A stretch of 64,000 nt of DNA. Origin: Arenibacter latericius DSM 15913. Lineage in GTDB: Bacteria > Bacteroidota > Bacteroidia > Flavobacteriales > Flavobacteriaceae. A model generated the notes under the pieces. It did not search any database. It was not told where the DNA came from and saw only the letters and a program-made list of their open reading frames with translations. This document shows positions 45,090-52,521 of the stretch, piece by piece (the first letter of the stretch is position 1; each line of letters starts with the position of its first letter). The stretch is from the NCBI RefSeq assembly GCF_000424985.1, contig NZ_AUKX01000001.1:155740-219739 (forward strand), in the 5' to 3' direction. Position numbers and translations under genes: made by a program.

Positions 45090-45329
45090 ATGAAGTGGGA
45101 CAGACAAAATGCCATTGCGCAGTTTGTGAGGTCTAGACGTAGAACCGCTAAATTAACTCAGGTTGAGTTATCGGATTTTACAGGGCTAGGCCTACGCTTT
45201 GTGCGCGAATTGGAGCAAGGAAAACCTAACCTAAGAACCGATAAAGTTAATCAGCTTTTATTATTTTTTGGACATACATTAACACCAACACCTATTAGTG
45301 ATGAGACAAGGCGAAATTTGGGTGAATAA
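45090..45329 (+). CDS. hipB: HipB-like XRE antitoxin/repressor
   Basis: A 79-residue Cro/C1-type helix-turn-helix protein (AIAQFVRSRRRTAKLTQVELSDFTGLGLRFVRELEQGKPNLRTDKVNQLLLFFG), the standard HipB core with a short tail. It should bind the three palindromes just upstream. The start at 45090 is preferred to a TTG at 45066 because the latter lies inside the third operator. Its end overlaps the next gene by 29 bp. Confidence 0.9.
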   Translation: MKWDRQNAIAQFVRSRRRTAKLTQVELSDFTGLGLRFVRELEQGKPNLRTDKVNQLLLFFGHTLTPTPISDETRRNLGE

Positions 45330-45618
45330 CACTTTAGCAGGTATTTTAAAGGAGACTGAAAATGGCTATCAATTTAAATACGATAGAACATATCTCCTTA
45401 ACGACCGAGCCTTAGCGGTAAGCTTAACCCTGCCTTTGCAAAAGAAAGCGTTTGAGTCGGAGTTTTTATTTCCCTTTTTTGATGGATTAATCCCCGAAGG
45501 TTGGCTATTGGACATTGTCCATAAAAATTGGAAAATAAATCCTAGAGATCGCATGGGATTATTGCTAACAACCTGTAGGGATTGTATTGGCAACATCAGT
45601 ATTAAAGAGAAAAAATGA
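45301..45618 (+). CDS. hipS: HipA N-terminal-domain protein (HipS-like)
   Basis: A 105-residue protein equal to the first subdomain of HipA (Couple_hipA): GEIWVNNTLAGILKETENGYQFKYDRTYLLNDRALAVSLTLPLQKKAFESEFLFPFFDGLIPEGWLL. It ends near DCIGNISIKEKK where classical HipA continues into the kinase. In the E. coli O127 HipBST system a free-standing subunit of this type (HipS) acts as the antitoxin; the same gene order here suggests that role. Overlaps hipB by 29 bp and the kinase gene by 4 bp (ATGA). Confidence 0.87.
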   Translation: MRQGEIWVNNTLAGILKETENGYQFKYDRTYLLNDRALAVSLTLPLQKKAFESEFLFPFFDGLIPEGWLLDIVHKNWKINPRDRMGLLLTTCRDCIGNISIKEKK

Positions 45619-46586
45619 GGAATTGTCTTGCATGTCATAGAACCTTAGAGAATGGAGAAGCCAACTACCATGGAAAGTGCCTAAAGGATTTTTGGCTAGT
45701 GGATACGCCTGTATTGAAGTTGGAATACGAGCTGTCACAAATTGAATCTTTGGCCAAAGAAAACATTGCACAACGCATTATTGTTACGGGTGTTCAGCCA
45801 AAACTATCTTTGGGATTTACAGAAAACAACAATCAAAACCGCCTCACTATAGTAGGTGCGCTAAACGGGAGATTTATCTTAAAGCCACCCTTTGAGATGT
45901 ATCCACAAATGCCAGAAATAGAAGCTTTATCTATGGTAATGGCACAATCTTGTGGTATAGCAACCGTACCTTTTTTATTGATCCCTCTACAAGATGGGGC
46001 CTTGGCCTATTTAACAAGACGGATTGACCGAGGCTCTAAAAATAAGAAGTACCCCATGGAAGATGCTTGCCAATTCACAGAGCGTTTAACAGAATTTAAA
46101 TATCGCGGGTCCTATGAGCAGATAGCCAAAGGTATTCTCAATTATACGCAAAATCCTTTATTGGACGTGGTAAAATTTTATGAGCAAGTTATCGTATCGT
46201 TTTTAATAGGTAATAACGATATGCATTTAAAGAATTTTTCACTTATAGCTATGGATAGCGTTAACTATTCGTTGGCGCCGGCCTATGATATGCTAGCTGT
46301 AAAGCTCCTGATTCCAGAAGATCAAGAAGAGCTGGCGCTACATCTCAATGGCAAAAAACGAAAGATTAAGACCAGGGATTTCAAAGAGGCTATGTTAAAG
46401 GGGAATATTCCGGAAAAAGCTATTGAAAATTTGTGGAATCGTATTGAAGCGGGAATGCAACAATGGCCCCAACTAATACATCATAGCTTTTTAACTAGTG
46501 AGAACAAAAATAAGTTATTCTCCTTGATCAATAGTAGGGCGAAACAGTTGGGGTTAAAATTTAAAGATGCTGAACCTACCAACTAA
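45615..46586 (+). CDS. hipT: HipA kinase-domain protein (HipT-like), with N-terminal Cys/His finger
   Basis: A 323-residue serine/threonine kinase fold of the HipA family without the N-terminal subdomain. The glycine-rich loop region is VTGVQPKLSLGF (Ser65 a possible autophosphorylation site), Lys90 lies in RFILKPP, the catalytic loop is GNNDMHLKNFSLI (Asp202, Asn207), and the metal-binding Asp225 lies in APAYDML. Unusual is a finger-like start, Cys4-X2-Cys7 ... His19-X2-Cys22 (CLACHRTLENGEANYHGKC). HipA/HipT kinases inactivate aminoacyl-tRNA synthetases; the target here is unknown. Confidence 0.88.
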   Translation: MRNCLACHRTLENGEANYHGKCLKDFWLVDTPVLKLEYELSQIESLAKENIAQRIIVTGVQPKLSLGFTENNNQNRLTIVGALNGRFILKPPFEMYPQMPEIEALSMVMAQSCGIATVPFLLIPLQDGALAYLTRRIDRGSKNKKYPMEDACQFTERLTEFKYRGSYEQIAKGILNYTQNPLLDVVKFYEQVIVSFLIGNNDMHLKNFSLIAMDSVNYSLAPAYDMLAVKLLIPEDQEELALHLNGKKRKIKTRDFKEAMLKGNIPEKAIENLWNRIEAGMQQWPQLIHHSFLTSENKNKLFSLINSRAKQLGLKFKDAEPTN

Positions 46587-46618
46587 ATGGATGTTAACCG
46601 ATGCCTCCCTCCCATAAA

Positions 46619-47833
46619 CTAAAAATTCATCACTTTTTCCAACGCTTCATCCGTATCCTTATGCATAAAATTTGCTTGGTAATTTATGGTGGTAGTAATT
46701 GATGAGTGACGATATAATTTTTGAAGCATTTGAATCGAAATCTTATCACCTGCTATATTCCCAAAACTATGTCGGGCAATATGCATTGTGAGCAACTTCT
46801 CGATCTTTGCTTTCTTTGCAATTGATTTTAGATATCTATTGAGCTTTTTGGTAGCTGTATTCGTTTTAGCATATACATCCTCATAGCTGTCCATGTTCGC
46901 TTTTTTCATTTCTGGAAAAATAAAATCCATGTCACCACGTTTTCCTTCTTCATATTGCTTCAAAATAGGCAATAGTTTCTCTGGTAGTTTTAGGGATAAT
47001 AATTTATTATTCTTATTCATCCGATAGTGTAAACGATCATCATAAATGTCACTCCATCTTATCTGCAATACATCGCCTACACGAATACCTGCCAAATAAA
47101 AACTGAATAACCAAACATTTCGAGCATGGTTTTCTGGTTTACTTAAATTATCTAAACCTTCAATCTCCCTAATTTCCTCTATGGTTAGACCAACCTTTTC
47201 GGTTTCTGGAAATTTAATTCGTATTTTATCCGCACCAAAAGGATAATACTTGCGCTCCACCACCCCCTGTTTAATGGCTCTATTATAGATAGTTCGAATG
47301 ACTACGAGATTATTTACAATGCTTCGTTGTGATAGCTTTTTATTACTTCTCAAATAGCTCATAAAACGTCTTAAAAAGGCTTCGTCAATTTCTTTAAATG
47401 TCAGGCTATTATTTTCCGCAAAACGCATTAAATGTTCTACACGAACCTTGTCGGAAGAATAACGAGTTAGTTTCCCGTTTACCTTCATCTCCTGAAGAAA
47501 GTTGTCAGACATCTCTTTGAAAGTGGTCTTATATAACGGAGCACTGATTTCTTTTTTAATTTGAATGGAGGAAATATCATTTTGTGTAGATTCAAGCTCC
47601 AGTAACACCTTATTTGCTTCCGATAATTTGGCAAGTAAAAGATGGTTCAGACGTGCAGAATTCGGATGGGATTTCCGTACAATCCTTTCAGTGGGATCCC
47701 AGTCTTTAAGTTTAACAAATTGGCCCGTATATAGATAGGAAGTTTTTCTATCTTTAGTAATACGTATTGCTAGTGGATACAAACCTTGTGCATTCGGTTT
47801 TTTACGTAAAGTCACTTTCACACTAGAAGCCAT
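46619..47833 (-). CDS. int: Tyrosine integrase of the IME
   Basis: A 404-residue Bacteroidota-type tyrosine recombinase: an arm-binding N-terminal domain (about 1-90, KVTLRKKPNAQGLYPLAIRITKDRKTSYLYTG), a SAM-like core-binding domain (105-205), and the catalytic domain. Catalytic residues are Arg251 (AGIRVGDVLQIRW), a Lys near 275-277, His351/Arg354 (HIARHSF), His376 and Tyr385 (TTTINYQANF). It starts 158 bp from attR and reads inward; the right arm-type sites lie in its promoter region, so it may control itself. Confidence 0.95.
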   Translation of the reverse strand: MASSVKVTLRKKPNAQGLYPLAIRITKDRKTSYLYTGQFVKLKDWDPTERIVRKSHPNSARLNHLLLAKLSEANKVLLELESTQNDISSIQIKKEISAPLYKTTFKEMSDNFLQEMKVNGKLTRYSSDKVRVEHLMRFAENNSLTFKEIDEAFLRRFMSYLRSNKKLSQRSIVNNLVVIRTIYNRAIKQGVVERKYYPFGADKIRIKFPETEKVGLTIEEIREIEGLDNLSKPENHARNVWLFSFYLAGIRVGDVLQIRWSDIYDDRLHYRMNKNNKLLSLKLPEKLLPILKQYEEGKRGDMDFIFPEMKKANMDSYEDVYAKTNTATKKLNRYLKSIAKKAKIEKLLTMHIARHSFGNIAGDKISIQMLQKLYRHSSITTTINYQANFMHKDTDEALEKVMNF

Positions 47834-47866
47834 AATACTTAATGTCTACTTAAAGATACAAAAATA

Positions 47867-47891
47867 TTGGTACAACATAGGTACAACAATT
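47867..47891 (+). repeat. Right arm-type site: tandem GGTACAAC-ATA-GGTACAAC
   Basis: Identical 25-bp copy of 36869-36893, same orientation. It lies 99 bp inside attR and 33 bp upstream of the integrase start, so integrase bound here could both recombine and repress its own gene. Confidence 0.75.
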
Positions 47892-47911
47892 GGTGGTTTA
47901 ACTTGGTTTTT

Positions 47912-47973
47912 AATGGTCTTAAAAAATGAAAGCAAAAGCATAAACACCTGATTAAGCGCTATTTAAGACCATT
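47912..47973. repeat. Inverted repeat AATGGTCTTAAA / TTTAAGACCATT near attR
   Basis: Perfect 12-bp arms at 47912-47923 and 47962-47973, 38 bp apart, between the arm sites and the core. The same TTAATGGTCTT core appears in the mob region at 39983-39993, also as part of an inverted repeat, which suggests one element-encoded protein binds both places. Confidence 0.6.
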
Positions 47974-47990
47974 TAAAGCCAATTCTGTCA

Positions 47991-48047
47991 GGACTTAAAA
48001 TCCAATGGCCATTATGGCCGTGCGGGTTCAAGTCCCGCCTCGAGTAC
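47991..48047 (+). repeat. attR: 57-bp direct repeat, displaced tRNA-Leu 3' end
   Basis: Exact copy of 36761-36817, containing the tRNA-Leu sequence from the anticodon arm to the acceptor end but lacking the 5' half, so it is not a functional tRNA. It is followed at once by the tRNA operon's original terminator (48052). Confidence 0.95.
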
Positions 48048-48051
48048 GAAG

Positions 48052-48086
48052 ACCCTTGTTAATCAACTGATTTTCAAGGGTTTTTT
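48052..48086 (+). terminator. Original chromosomal terminator of the tRNA-Leu operon
   Basis: ACCCTTG (48052-48058) pairs with CAAGGGT (48075-48081) around a 16-nt loop, followed by a six-T run. It lies 5 bp past attR, so before integration it would have followed tRNA-Leu directly. Confidence 0.85.
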
Positions 48087-48161
48087 AGTTTAACAAAGTT
48101 TTTTTACAATAGCTTACGCTACCTTGATTTTTATCCAAAAAAAAAGAAACTACCTTAAAAA

Positions 48162-49286
48162 CTATTTCTCATAAATCCAATCAGTATTTAATTTTGTAAT
48201 ATCTGTAACTGAAAGGCCTGTACCCGAAGGCCTATCACCTGCACAATACCCGAGTAACGTATTCTCACTCTTTTCTATAAAATAAACTGCGATATAACAG
48301 TACCAACCATCGGGGTCATTTTCTATATTTTTCACATATTCCCAACTAGCACCTTCATCATTTGATATTGCTACCGTTAAGGGGGTTCGTTTGCCTTTTA
48401 AATTAATATCACTGCCGTCGTTATTATTCCATACCATTAACCAATCTCCTGTAGACGGAACTTTCTCTATTGTTGCAGGCGACAAAGGGGAAGGTATGTT
48501 ACTGGACTGAATGGGACTCCAAGATTCTCCTCGGTCTAGAGAAAATGACAATTGTTGGACGCCACCACTTGCTCTGATGTACATCATTACTCTCCCATCC
48601 TCCAATTCTATTAAACCCGGCTCCTGAGTCACAATATCAGTTGAATTAGGCACTTTCCCACTAGAGTTCCAAGTCTCCCCATTATCATCAGAATAATAAG
48701 CATACAAATCCCCCTTTTTCACAAACTCTCCTCCAGGAACATTATGTAGTGCCACTGCCATCATTAGACGACCATCTTTAAGTTGTATTACCCGGTCATT
48801 ATTAAGAACAAAATACCCTTTTTTATCCTGGATACATTTAATAGGATCACTCCAAGTTTTAGCCTCATCCGTTGAAATTCGCATCATGGGAATACAATCT
48901 TCAGTAGAATTCTTTAGCAAGTAAAAAAGAGCTATACTTCCATTTTGTAAACGAAGCAATGAAACCGACATTACATTCATTTCTCCTTCATTCTTCACTA
49001 TAGTTCTGTCTTCGTTGGACCATGTATTCCCCTGATCTTTTGAATATCTAGCTACCAATGATGCTGGTGCATGATCACTTGTAGATTCTCCATAGTACTT
49101 ACTATATACAAACATAATCGTACCATCCTTCAGACCAATAAAATCACCTTCACTATTTCGCGGATTATCTAAACCAGGATTTAGGGATAAGACTTTTTTA
49201 GGCTTGCCTATTTTTGAAGATTGTGAGCTTGCAGCAAAGGCAAACAATAAACAAATCACTAAACTAAATAGGCTTTTAAATTTCAT
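48162..49286 (-). CDS. Sialidase-like BNR/Asp-box protein, exported
   Basis: About 374 residues with a signal peptide (MKFKSLFSLVICLLFAFAASSQ) and a six-bladed-propeller pattern. Five Asp-box type repeats are visible: YSKDQGNTW, ISTDEAKTW, YSDDNGETW, FSLDRGESW and ISNDEGASW. The opening DNPRNSEGDFIGLKDG corresponds to the arginine/first-blade region of the family. It may cleave or bind sialic-acid-like or other glycosidic substrates outside the cell; the exact sugar is not given by the sequence. The start at 49286 gives the proper signal peptide; an ATG eight codons upstream is less likely. Confidence 0.87.
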   Translation of the reverse strand: MKFKSLFSLVICLLFAFAASSQSSKIGKPKKVLSLNPGLDNPRNSEGDFIGLKDGTIMFVYSKYYGESTSDHAPASLVARYSKDQGNTWSNEDRTIVKNEGEMNVMSVSLLRLQNGSIALFYLLKNSTEDCIPMMRISTDEAKTWSDPIKCIQDKKGYFVLNNDRVIQLKDGRLMMAVALHNVPGGEFVKKGDLYAYYSDDNGETWNSSGKVPNSTDIVTQEPGLIELEDGRVMMYIRASGGVQQLSFSLDRGESWSPIQSSNIPSPLSPATIEKVPSTGDWLMVWNNNDGSDINLKGKRTPLTVAISNDEGASWEYVKNIENDPDGWYCYIAVYFIEKSENTLLGYCAGDRPSGTGLSVTDITKLNTDWIYEK

Positions 49287-49564
49287 ATTTACAGTGTATA
49301 GAGATAACATTAACCCTTATTTTTAGTTTAGAAATTTTTACAGATATATTATCCTTAGTTGGCGCGAGCCTACCTATTTCTGCCAGCAGGAGTTATCCTT
49401 GTGCCTAAATACAATTGTAATAAAGACAACTAGACTTTTATTCCTTATTATTAAAATCAGTAAGTTACACAAACTAGGAATCGAATTGATTCACCTTAAG
49501 GTATTTACCTTAAATTTAAAGAATCTATTCCTAACACAACCAAATTAATAGCTCAACTAAAAAC

Positions 49565-50473
49565 ATGAACTCTTTAAAAACAACTTTTTCCATCACCTTA
49601 CTAGGCCTTATTCTAATACTTTCTTCTTGCCAAGAAAAACCCTCCAAAAAAGAGAATTTAAAACAGACTATACAGGCTCAAATAGATTCTATAGATGGAA
49701 CAGTGGCTATTGCATTCTACAACTTATCGGCCCCCAAAGACAGTTTATATATTAATGTTGACGAAAAATTTCATGCTGCCAGCACCATGAAAGTGCCCGT
49801 GATGATAGAGTTATTTAAACAGGCCAACGAAGGAAAAATAAACCTGAACGACTCCATCATCTTAAAAAATGAATTTAAAAGCATTGTTGATGGTAGCTTA
49901 TATAGCATGGATATTAATGAGGATAGTGACGATATTATCTATCAACAAATAGATACCAAAGTAGCGCTTAAAGATTTAATGTATAGTATGATTACCATTA
50001 GTAGTAATCTTGCCACCAATGTCCTTATTGAACTTGTTGATGCTAAAAAAGTAACGGCAAGCATGCGAGACTTAGGTGCAGAAAAAATTGAGGTTTTGCG
50101 AGGCGTAGAAGACCTAAAAGCGTATGAAAAAGGTTTAAGCAATTCTACCACTGCAAGGGACTTGATGAGTATTATGAAATCTATTGCCAATTACAGTGCA
50201 GGAAATAAAAAAGATTGCGAGGCGATGATCGCTATATTAAAAGACCAACAGCACAAAGAAGTGATCCCTTTTTATTTACCCAAGGAAGTAAAAGTGGCTC
50301 ATAAAATAGGTTCCATAACAGGAGTTCATCATGACGCTGGAATTGTGTATTTACCTGATGGCCGCGCTTATGTATTAGTGCTTCTCTCTAAGAATCTAAA
50401 GGATTTTGACAAAGGAACCGATCAATTAGCCAGAATATCTAAAACCCTTTATAATTATGTAAGCAGTAATTAA
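49565..50473 (+). CDS. Class A beta-lactamase-related serine hydrolase (lipoprotein)
   Basis: A 302-residue lipoprotein (lipobox ILSSC, Cys22) of the Beta-lactamase2 class A fold. The nucleophile motif is Ser73-Thr-Met-Lys76 (AASTMKVPVM), the SDN-equivalent is Ser146-Ser-Asn148 (ITISSNLATN), and the KTG-equivalent is Lys-Ile-Gly (AHKIGSITG). A general-base Glu in an omega-loop ExxLN form is not obvious (EVLRGVEDLKAYEKG), so true lactamase activity is uncertain. Followed by an inverted repeat at 50487. Confidence 0.87.
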   Translation: MNSLKTTFSITLLGLILILSSCQEKPSKKENLKQTIQAQIDSIDGTVAIAFYNLSAPKDSLYINVDEKFHAASTMKVPVMIELFKQANEGKINLNDSIILKNEFKSIVDGSLYSMDINEDSDDIIYQQIDTKVALKDLMYSMITISSNLATNVLIELVDAKKVTASMRDLGAEKIEVLRGVEDLKAYEKGLSNSTTARDLMSIMKSIANYSAGNKKDCEAMIAILKDQQHKEVIPFYLPKEVKVAHKIGSITGVHHDAGIVYLPDGRAYVLVLLSKNLKDFDKGTDQLARISKTLYNYVSSN

Positions 50474-50486
50474 CCACTTTAAACCC

Positions 50487-50518
50487 AATCCCTACGATAG
50501 CTATTGTAGGCAGGGATT
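50487..50518 (+). terminator. Inverted repeat after the beta-lactamase-like gene
   Basis: AATCCCT (50487-50493) pairs with AGGGATT (50512-50518); the middle, TACGATAGCTATTGTA, is itself nearly palindromic. No T-run follows on either strand, so it is a weak terminator candidate or a regulatory hairpin. Confidence 0.5.
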
Positions 50519-50585
50519 AGTTAGTTGGAATTACAAGGAGAAAAATTCTAACCTAATGCCGTATTAAAGCAACATCCAATTAACC

Positions 50586-50593
50586 TATCTTTG
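50586..50593 (+). promoter_or_regulatory. TAnnTTTG promoter of the dus gene
   Basis: TATCTTTG, exact -7 element, 17 bp before the ATG at 50611. An in-frame GTG at 50596 lies 2 bp after this element and so would precede or touch the transcript start. Confidence 0.65.
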
Positions 50594-50610
50594 CCGTGTT
50601 AAATAATAAG

Positions 50611-51564
50611 ATGGCTCCTACTTTACTTTCATCACCTTTACAAGGTTTTACCGACTTCAGGTTTCGCAATGCCTTTAACCATTATTTTGGTGGCATTGAT
50701 ACTTTTTATGCACCCTACATTAGACTCAATGGAAAGCTAAAGATTAAGCAATCCTATCAAAACGATTTATTGCCAGAAAACAACACCACCTTAGAGGTTA
50801 TTCCGCAAGTAATTACCAATGATCCAGAGGAGTTTTTATTTGTCGCTAAATACGTGCAAAGTTTAGGCTACAAGGAATTAAATTGGAATTTAGGTTGTCC
50901 TTATCCTATGGTAACAAAATCTGGAATGGGCTCTGGATTAATTTGCAACCCCAATAGAATTAACGAAATACTACAGAGAGCGCACAACGAAACCGATATT
51001 TTGGTCTCTATGAAAATGAGGATGGGCTACGAAAATGCAGAAGAAATTCTAGACGCCTTTCCTATTTTAGATCAATACCCACTTAAAAATATCGCTATTC
51101 ATGCCAGAATTGGGAAGCAACTCTATAAAGGACCGGTAGATTTGGATGCTTTTGAAAAGTGTATCAGTAGTACCAAACACAAGCTATATTATAACGGCGA
51201 TATTACAAGTGTCGCTGCTTTTAAAGACATTCAAAGCCGATTTCCAACGCTTGACCACTTTATGATTGGTCGCGGTTTAATTGCCGATCCCTTTTTACCT
51301 AGTATGATAAAAAATAACACAACGGAACATCCCAAAAACCGATGGGCTATATTTTCGGAATTCCATGATACCATTTACAAGGAATATGACGAATATTTGT
51401 CGGGACCAACACCTATAAAAATGAAAATGCTAGGGTTTTGGGAATTCTTTTCCCAATCTACGTCAAACCCACAAAAGACCTATAAAGCCATAAAAAAGGC
51501 TTCTAATCCAGTAAAATATAGACAAGCGGTTGATCAAATTATTAATACGGAACTAAAGGCATAA
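50611..51564 (+). CDS. tRNA-dihydrouridine synthase (DusC-like)
   Basis: FMN-dependent reductase that converts particular uridines in the tRNA D-loop to dihydrouridine. About 317 residues, starting MAPTLLSSPLQGFTDFRFRNAF (FMN-binding start), with the catalytic cysteine in NWNLGCPYPMVTKSGMGSGL, then VSMKMRMGY and the FMN-phosphate segment NGDITSVAAF / FMIGRGLIADPF. The Bacteroidota form is related to DusC. The promoter at 50586 supports the start at 50611. Confidence 0.93.
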   Translation: MAPTLLSSPLQGFTDFRFRNAFNHYFGGIDTFYAPYIRLNGKLKIKQSYQNDLLPENNTTLEVIPQVITNDPEEFLFVAKYVQSLGYKELNWNLGCPYPMVTKSGMGSGLICNPNRINEILQRAHNETDILVSMKMRMGYENAEEILDAFPILDQYPLKNIAIHARIGKQLYKGPVDLDAFEKCISSTKHKLYYNGDITSVAAFKDIQSRFPTLDHFMIGRGLIADPFLPSMIKNNTTEHPKNRWAIFSEFHDTIYKEYDEYLSGPTPIKMKMLGFWEFFSQSTSNPQKTYKAIKKASNPVKYRQAVDQIINTELKA

Positions 51565-51669
51565 AGGGCTTTATAACTGTAAAGCAAAAAAGGTTAACAC
51601 GATACATTTTGGAGGTTTTATTTTTTAATGGAAGGGATTAGTTTTGGGTCTTAATTAAAAAATATGACC

Positions 51670-52038
51670 ATGAAGAAATCAATTAAATTCCTAAGCTTAT
51701 TATTTATCACCACTGTTCTAATCGCATCATGCAGTAAAGACAATGACCCTACAGATGACGATTTATTTGTAGGAACCTATAAGGGATCAGTAAGCTACAA
51801 CAATTCAGATAGCGACAAAAGCATTTCTAGCGACAATGGTAGTGTCACCCTAGTTAAAGTAGGTGATAACTATAATTTTAATTTTTCCGACGGAATTCCA
51901 AGCTTAACCGGCATTAAAATGGAAAAAAACCAGAGTGTCTTAATTTCTTTGGACGGAACTATTAAAATTGATGAAGGAACATTAATTATCGGCTACAAAA
52001 AAGATAATGAAAATTGGGCAGCCAATTGCGATAGATAA
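51670..52038 (+). CDS. Small lipoprotein of unknown function
   Basis: About 122 residues: a lipoprotein signal (MKKSIKFLSLLFITTVLIASC, Cys21), a Ser/Asp-rich spacer (SKDNDPTDDD), then a beta-rich domain (FVGTYKGSVSYNN ... GSVTLVKVGDNYNFNFSDGIPSLTGIKM ... VLISLDGTIKI) that resembles small lipocalin-like flavobacterial lipoproteins. It ends in a terminator and precedes a pseudogene. An ATG two codons upstream is also possible. I cannot assign a role. Confidence 0.7.
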   Translation: MKKSIKFLSLLFITTVLIASCSKDNDPTDDDLFVGTYKGSVSYNNSDSDKSISSDNGSVTLVKVGDNYNFNFSDGIPSLTGIKMEKNQSVLISLDGTIKIDEGTLIIGYKKDNENWAANCDR

Positions 52039-52061
52039 TTGCATTAAGGTTTTAAAAAAAT

Positions 52062-52099
52062 AAAAGGGCATAACCGCCAAATAGTGGTTATGCCCTTTT
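52062..52099. terminator. Strong bidirectional terminator
   Basis: 14-bp perfect stem AAAAGGGCATAACC / GGTTATGCCCTTTT with a 10-nt loop and A and T runs on the two sides. It lies 23 bp past the lipoprotein stop. Confidence 0.93.
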
Positions 52100-52120
52100 T
52101 AATTGCTCTAAATATCCCTA

Positions 52121-52357
52121 TTATCTAATACCCGACGCAAAATATATTCTGCCCAAATTGGATTTAATGGGCATCGTTTTTCGGACAATGATTTTAAAAC
52201 AGATACCTCCATTTCGTTGGAAGATTATATAGAAAAATATGGTGTAAATGGACATCCAAGAACCTATCTATTAGACCCAGAAGGAATAATTAATGCCTGA
52301 AACCTTAGAAGAGAGGAATTGGTAAACAGAGTTAAAAATTTAATTAAGGAGCAATAA
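52121..52357 (+). pseudogene. Dead 3' fragment of a TlpA/thioredoxin-like gene
   Basis: The frame reads IGFNGHRFSDNDFKTDTSI, then DYIEKYGVNGHPRTYLLDPEG and IINA, a stop (TGA at 52298-52300), then NLRREELVNRVKNLIKEQ and a final TAA at 52357. The part YGVNGHPRTYLLDPEG is the C-terminal cis-Pro region of TlpA-like thiol-disulfide oxidoreductases. The redox CxxC half, the signal and the start are missing, and the internal TGA probably replaced a Trp codon. It follows a terminator, so it is likely not expressed. Confidence 0.75.
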
Positions 52358-52521
52358 AACAAGTATACCAAGAAAGATTATCCGTAGATTTCATAAAAAC
52401 GAAGACTTTTATGAATCACAGCGCTGCCAATTGAGCTATTTCCAAATAAAAATGATATTTTTATCGATTGGAAAAAATTGCTTTAGGCAAGAAAGAATTA
52501 ATATAAATTATAACCTTATCC

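Larger units (their letters stand above)
36761..48047. mobile_element. Integrative mobilizable element (IME) of about 11.3 kb in tRNA-Leu
   Basis: Bounded by 57-bp direct repeats of the tRNA-Leu 3' end. Order from left: attL, arm-type repeats, relaxase, MobC, oriT-like hairpins, S41 protease, parDE, S1-domain protein, hipB-hipS-hipT-like genes, tyrosine integrase, arm-type repeats, attR. No coupling protein, secretion or replication genes are present, so it should move only with a helper conjugative system. The relaxase/oriT third is visibly richer in G+C than the rest and than the host, so the element looks like a mosaic. Confidence 0.93.

Noticed and set aside
36818..48000. Full conjugative element (ICE)
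   Set aside because: No coupling protein, VirB4 or Tra genes are found between the att sites, so only mobilization is supported.
52400..52430. tRNA-like fragment on the minus strand (GGAAATAGCTCAATTGGCAG)
   Set aside because: It resembles the start and D arm of a tRNA, but the anticodon stem does not pair and no T arm follows; chance or very old remnant.
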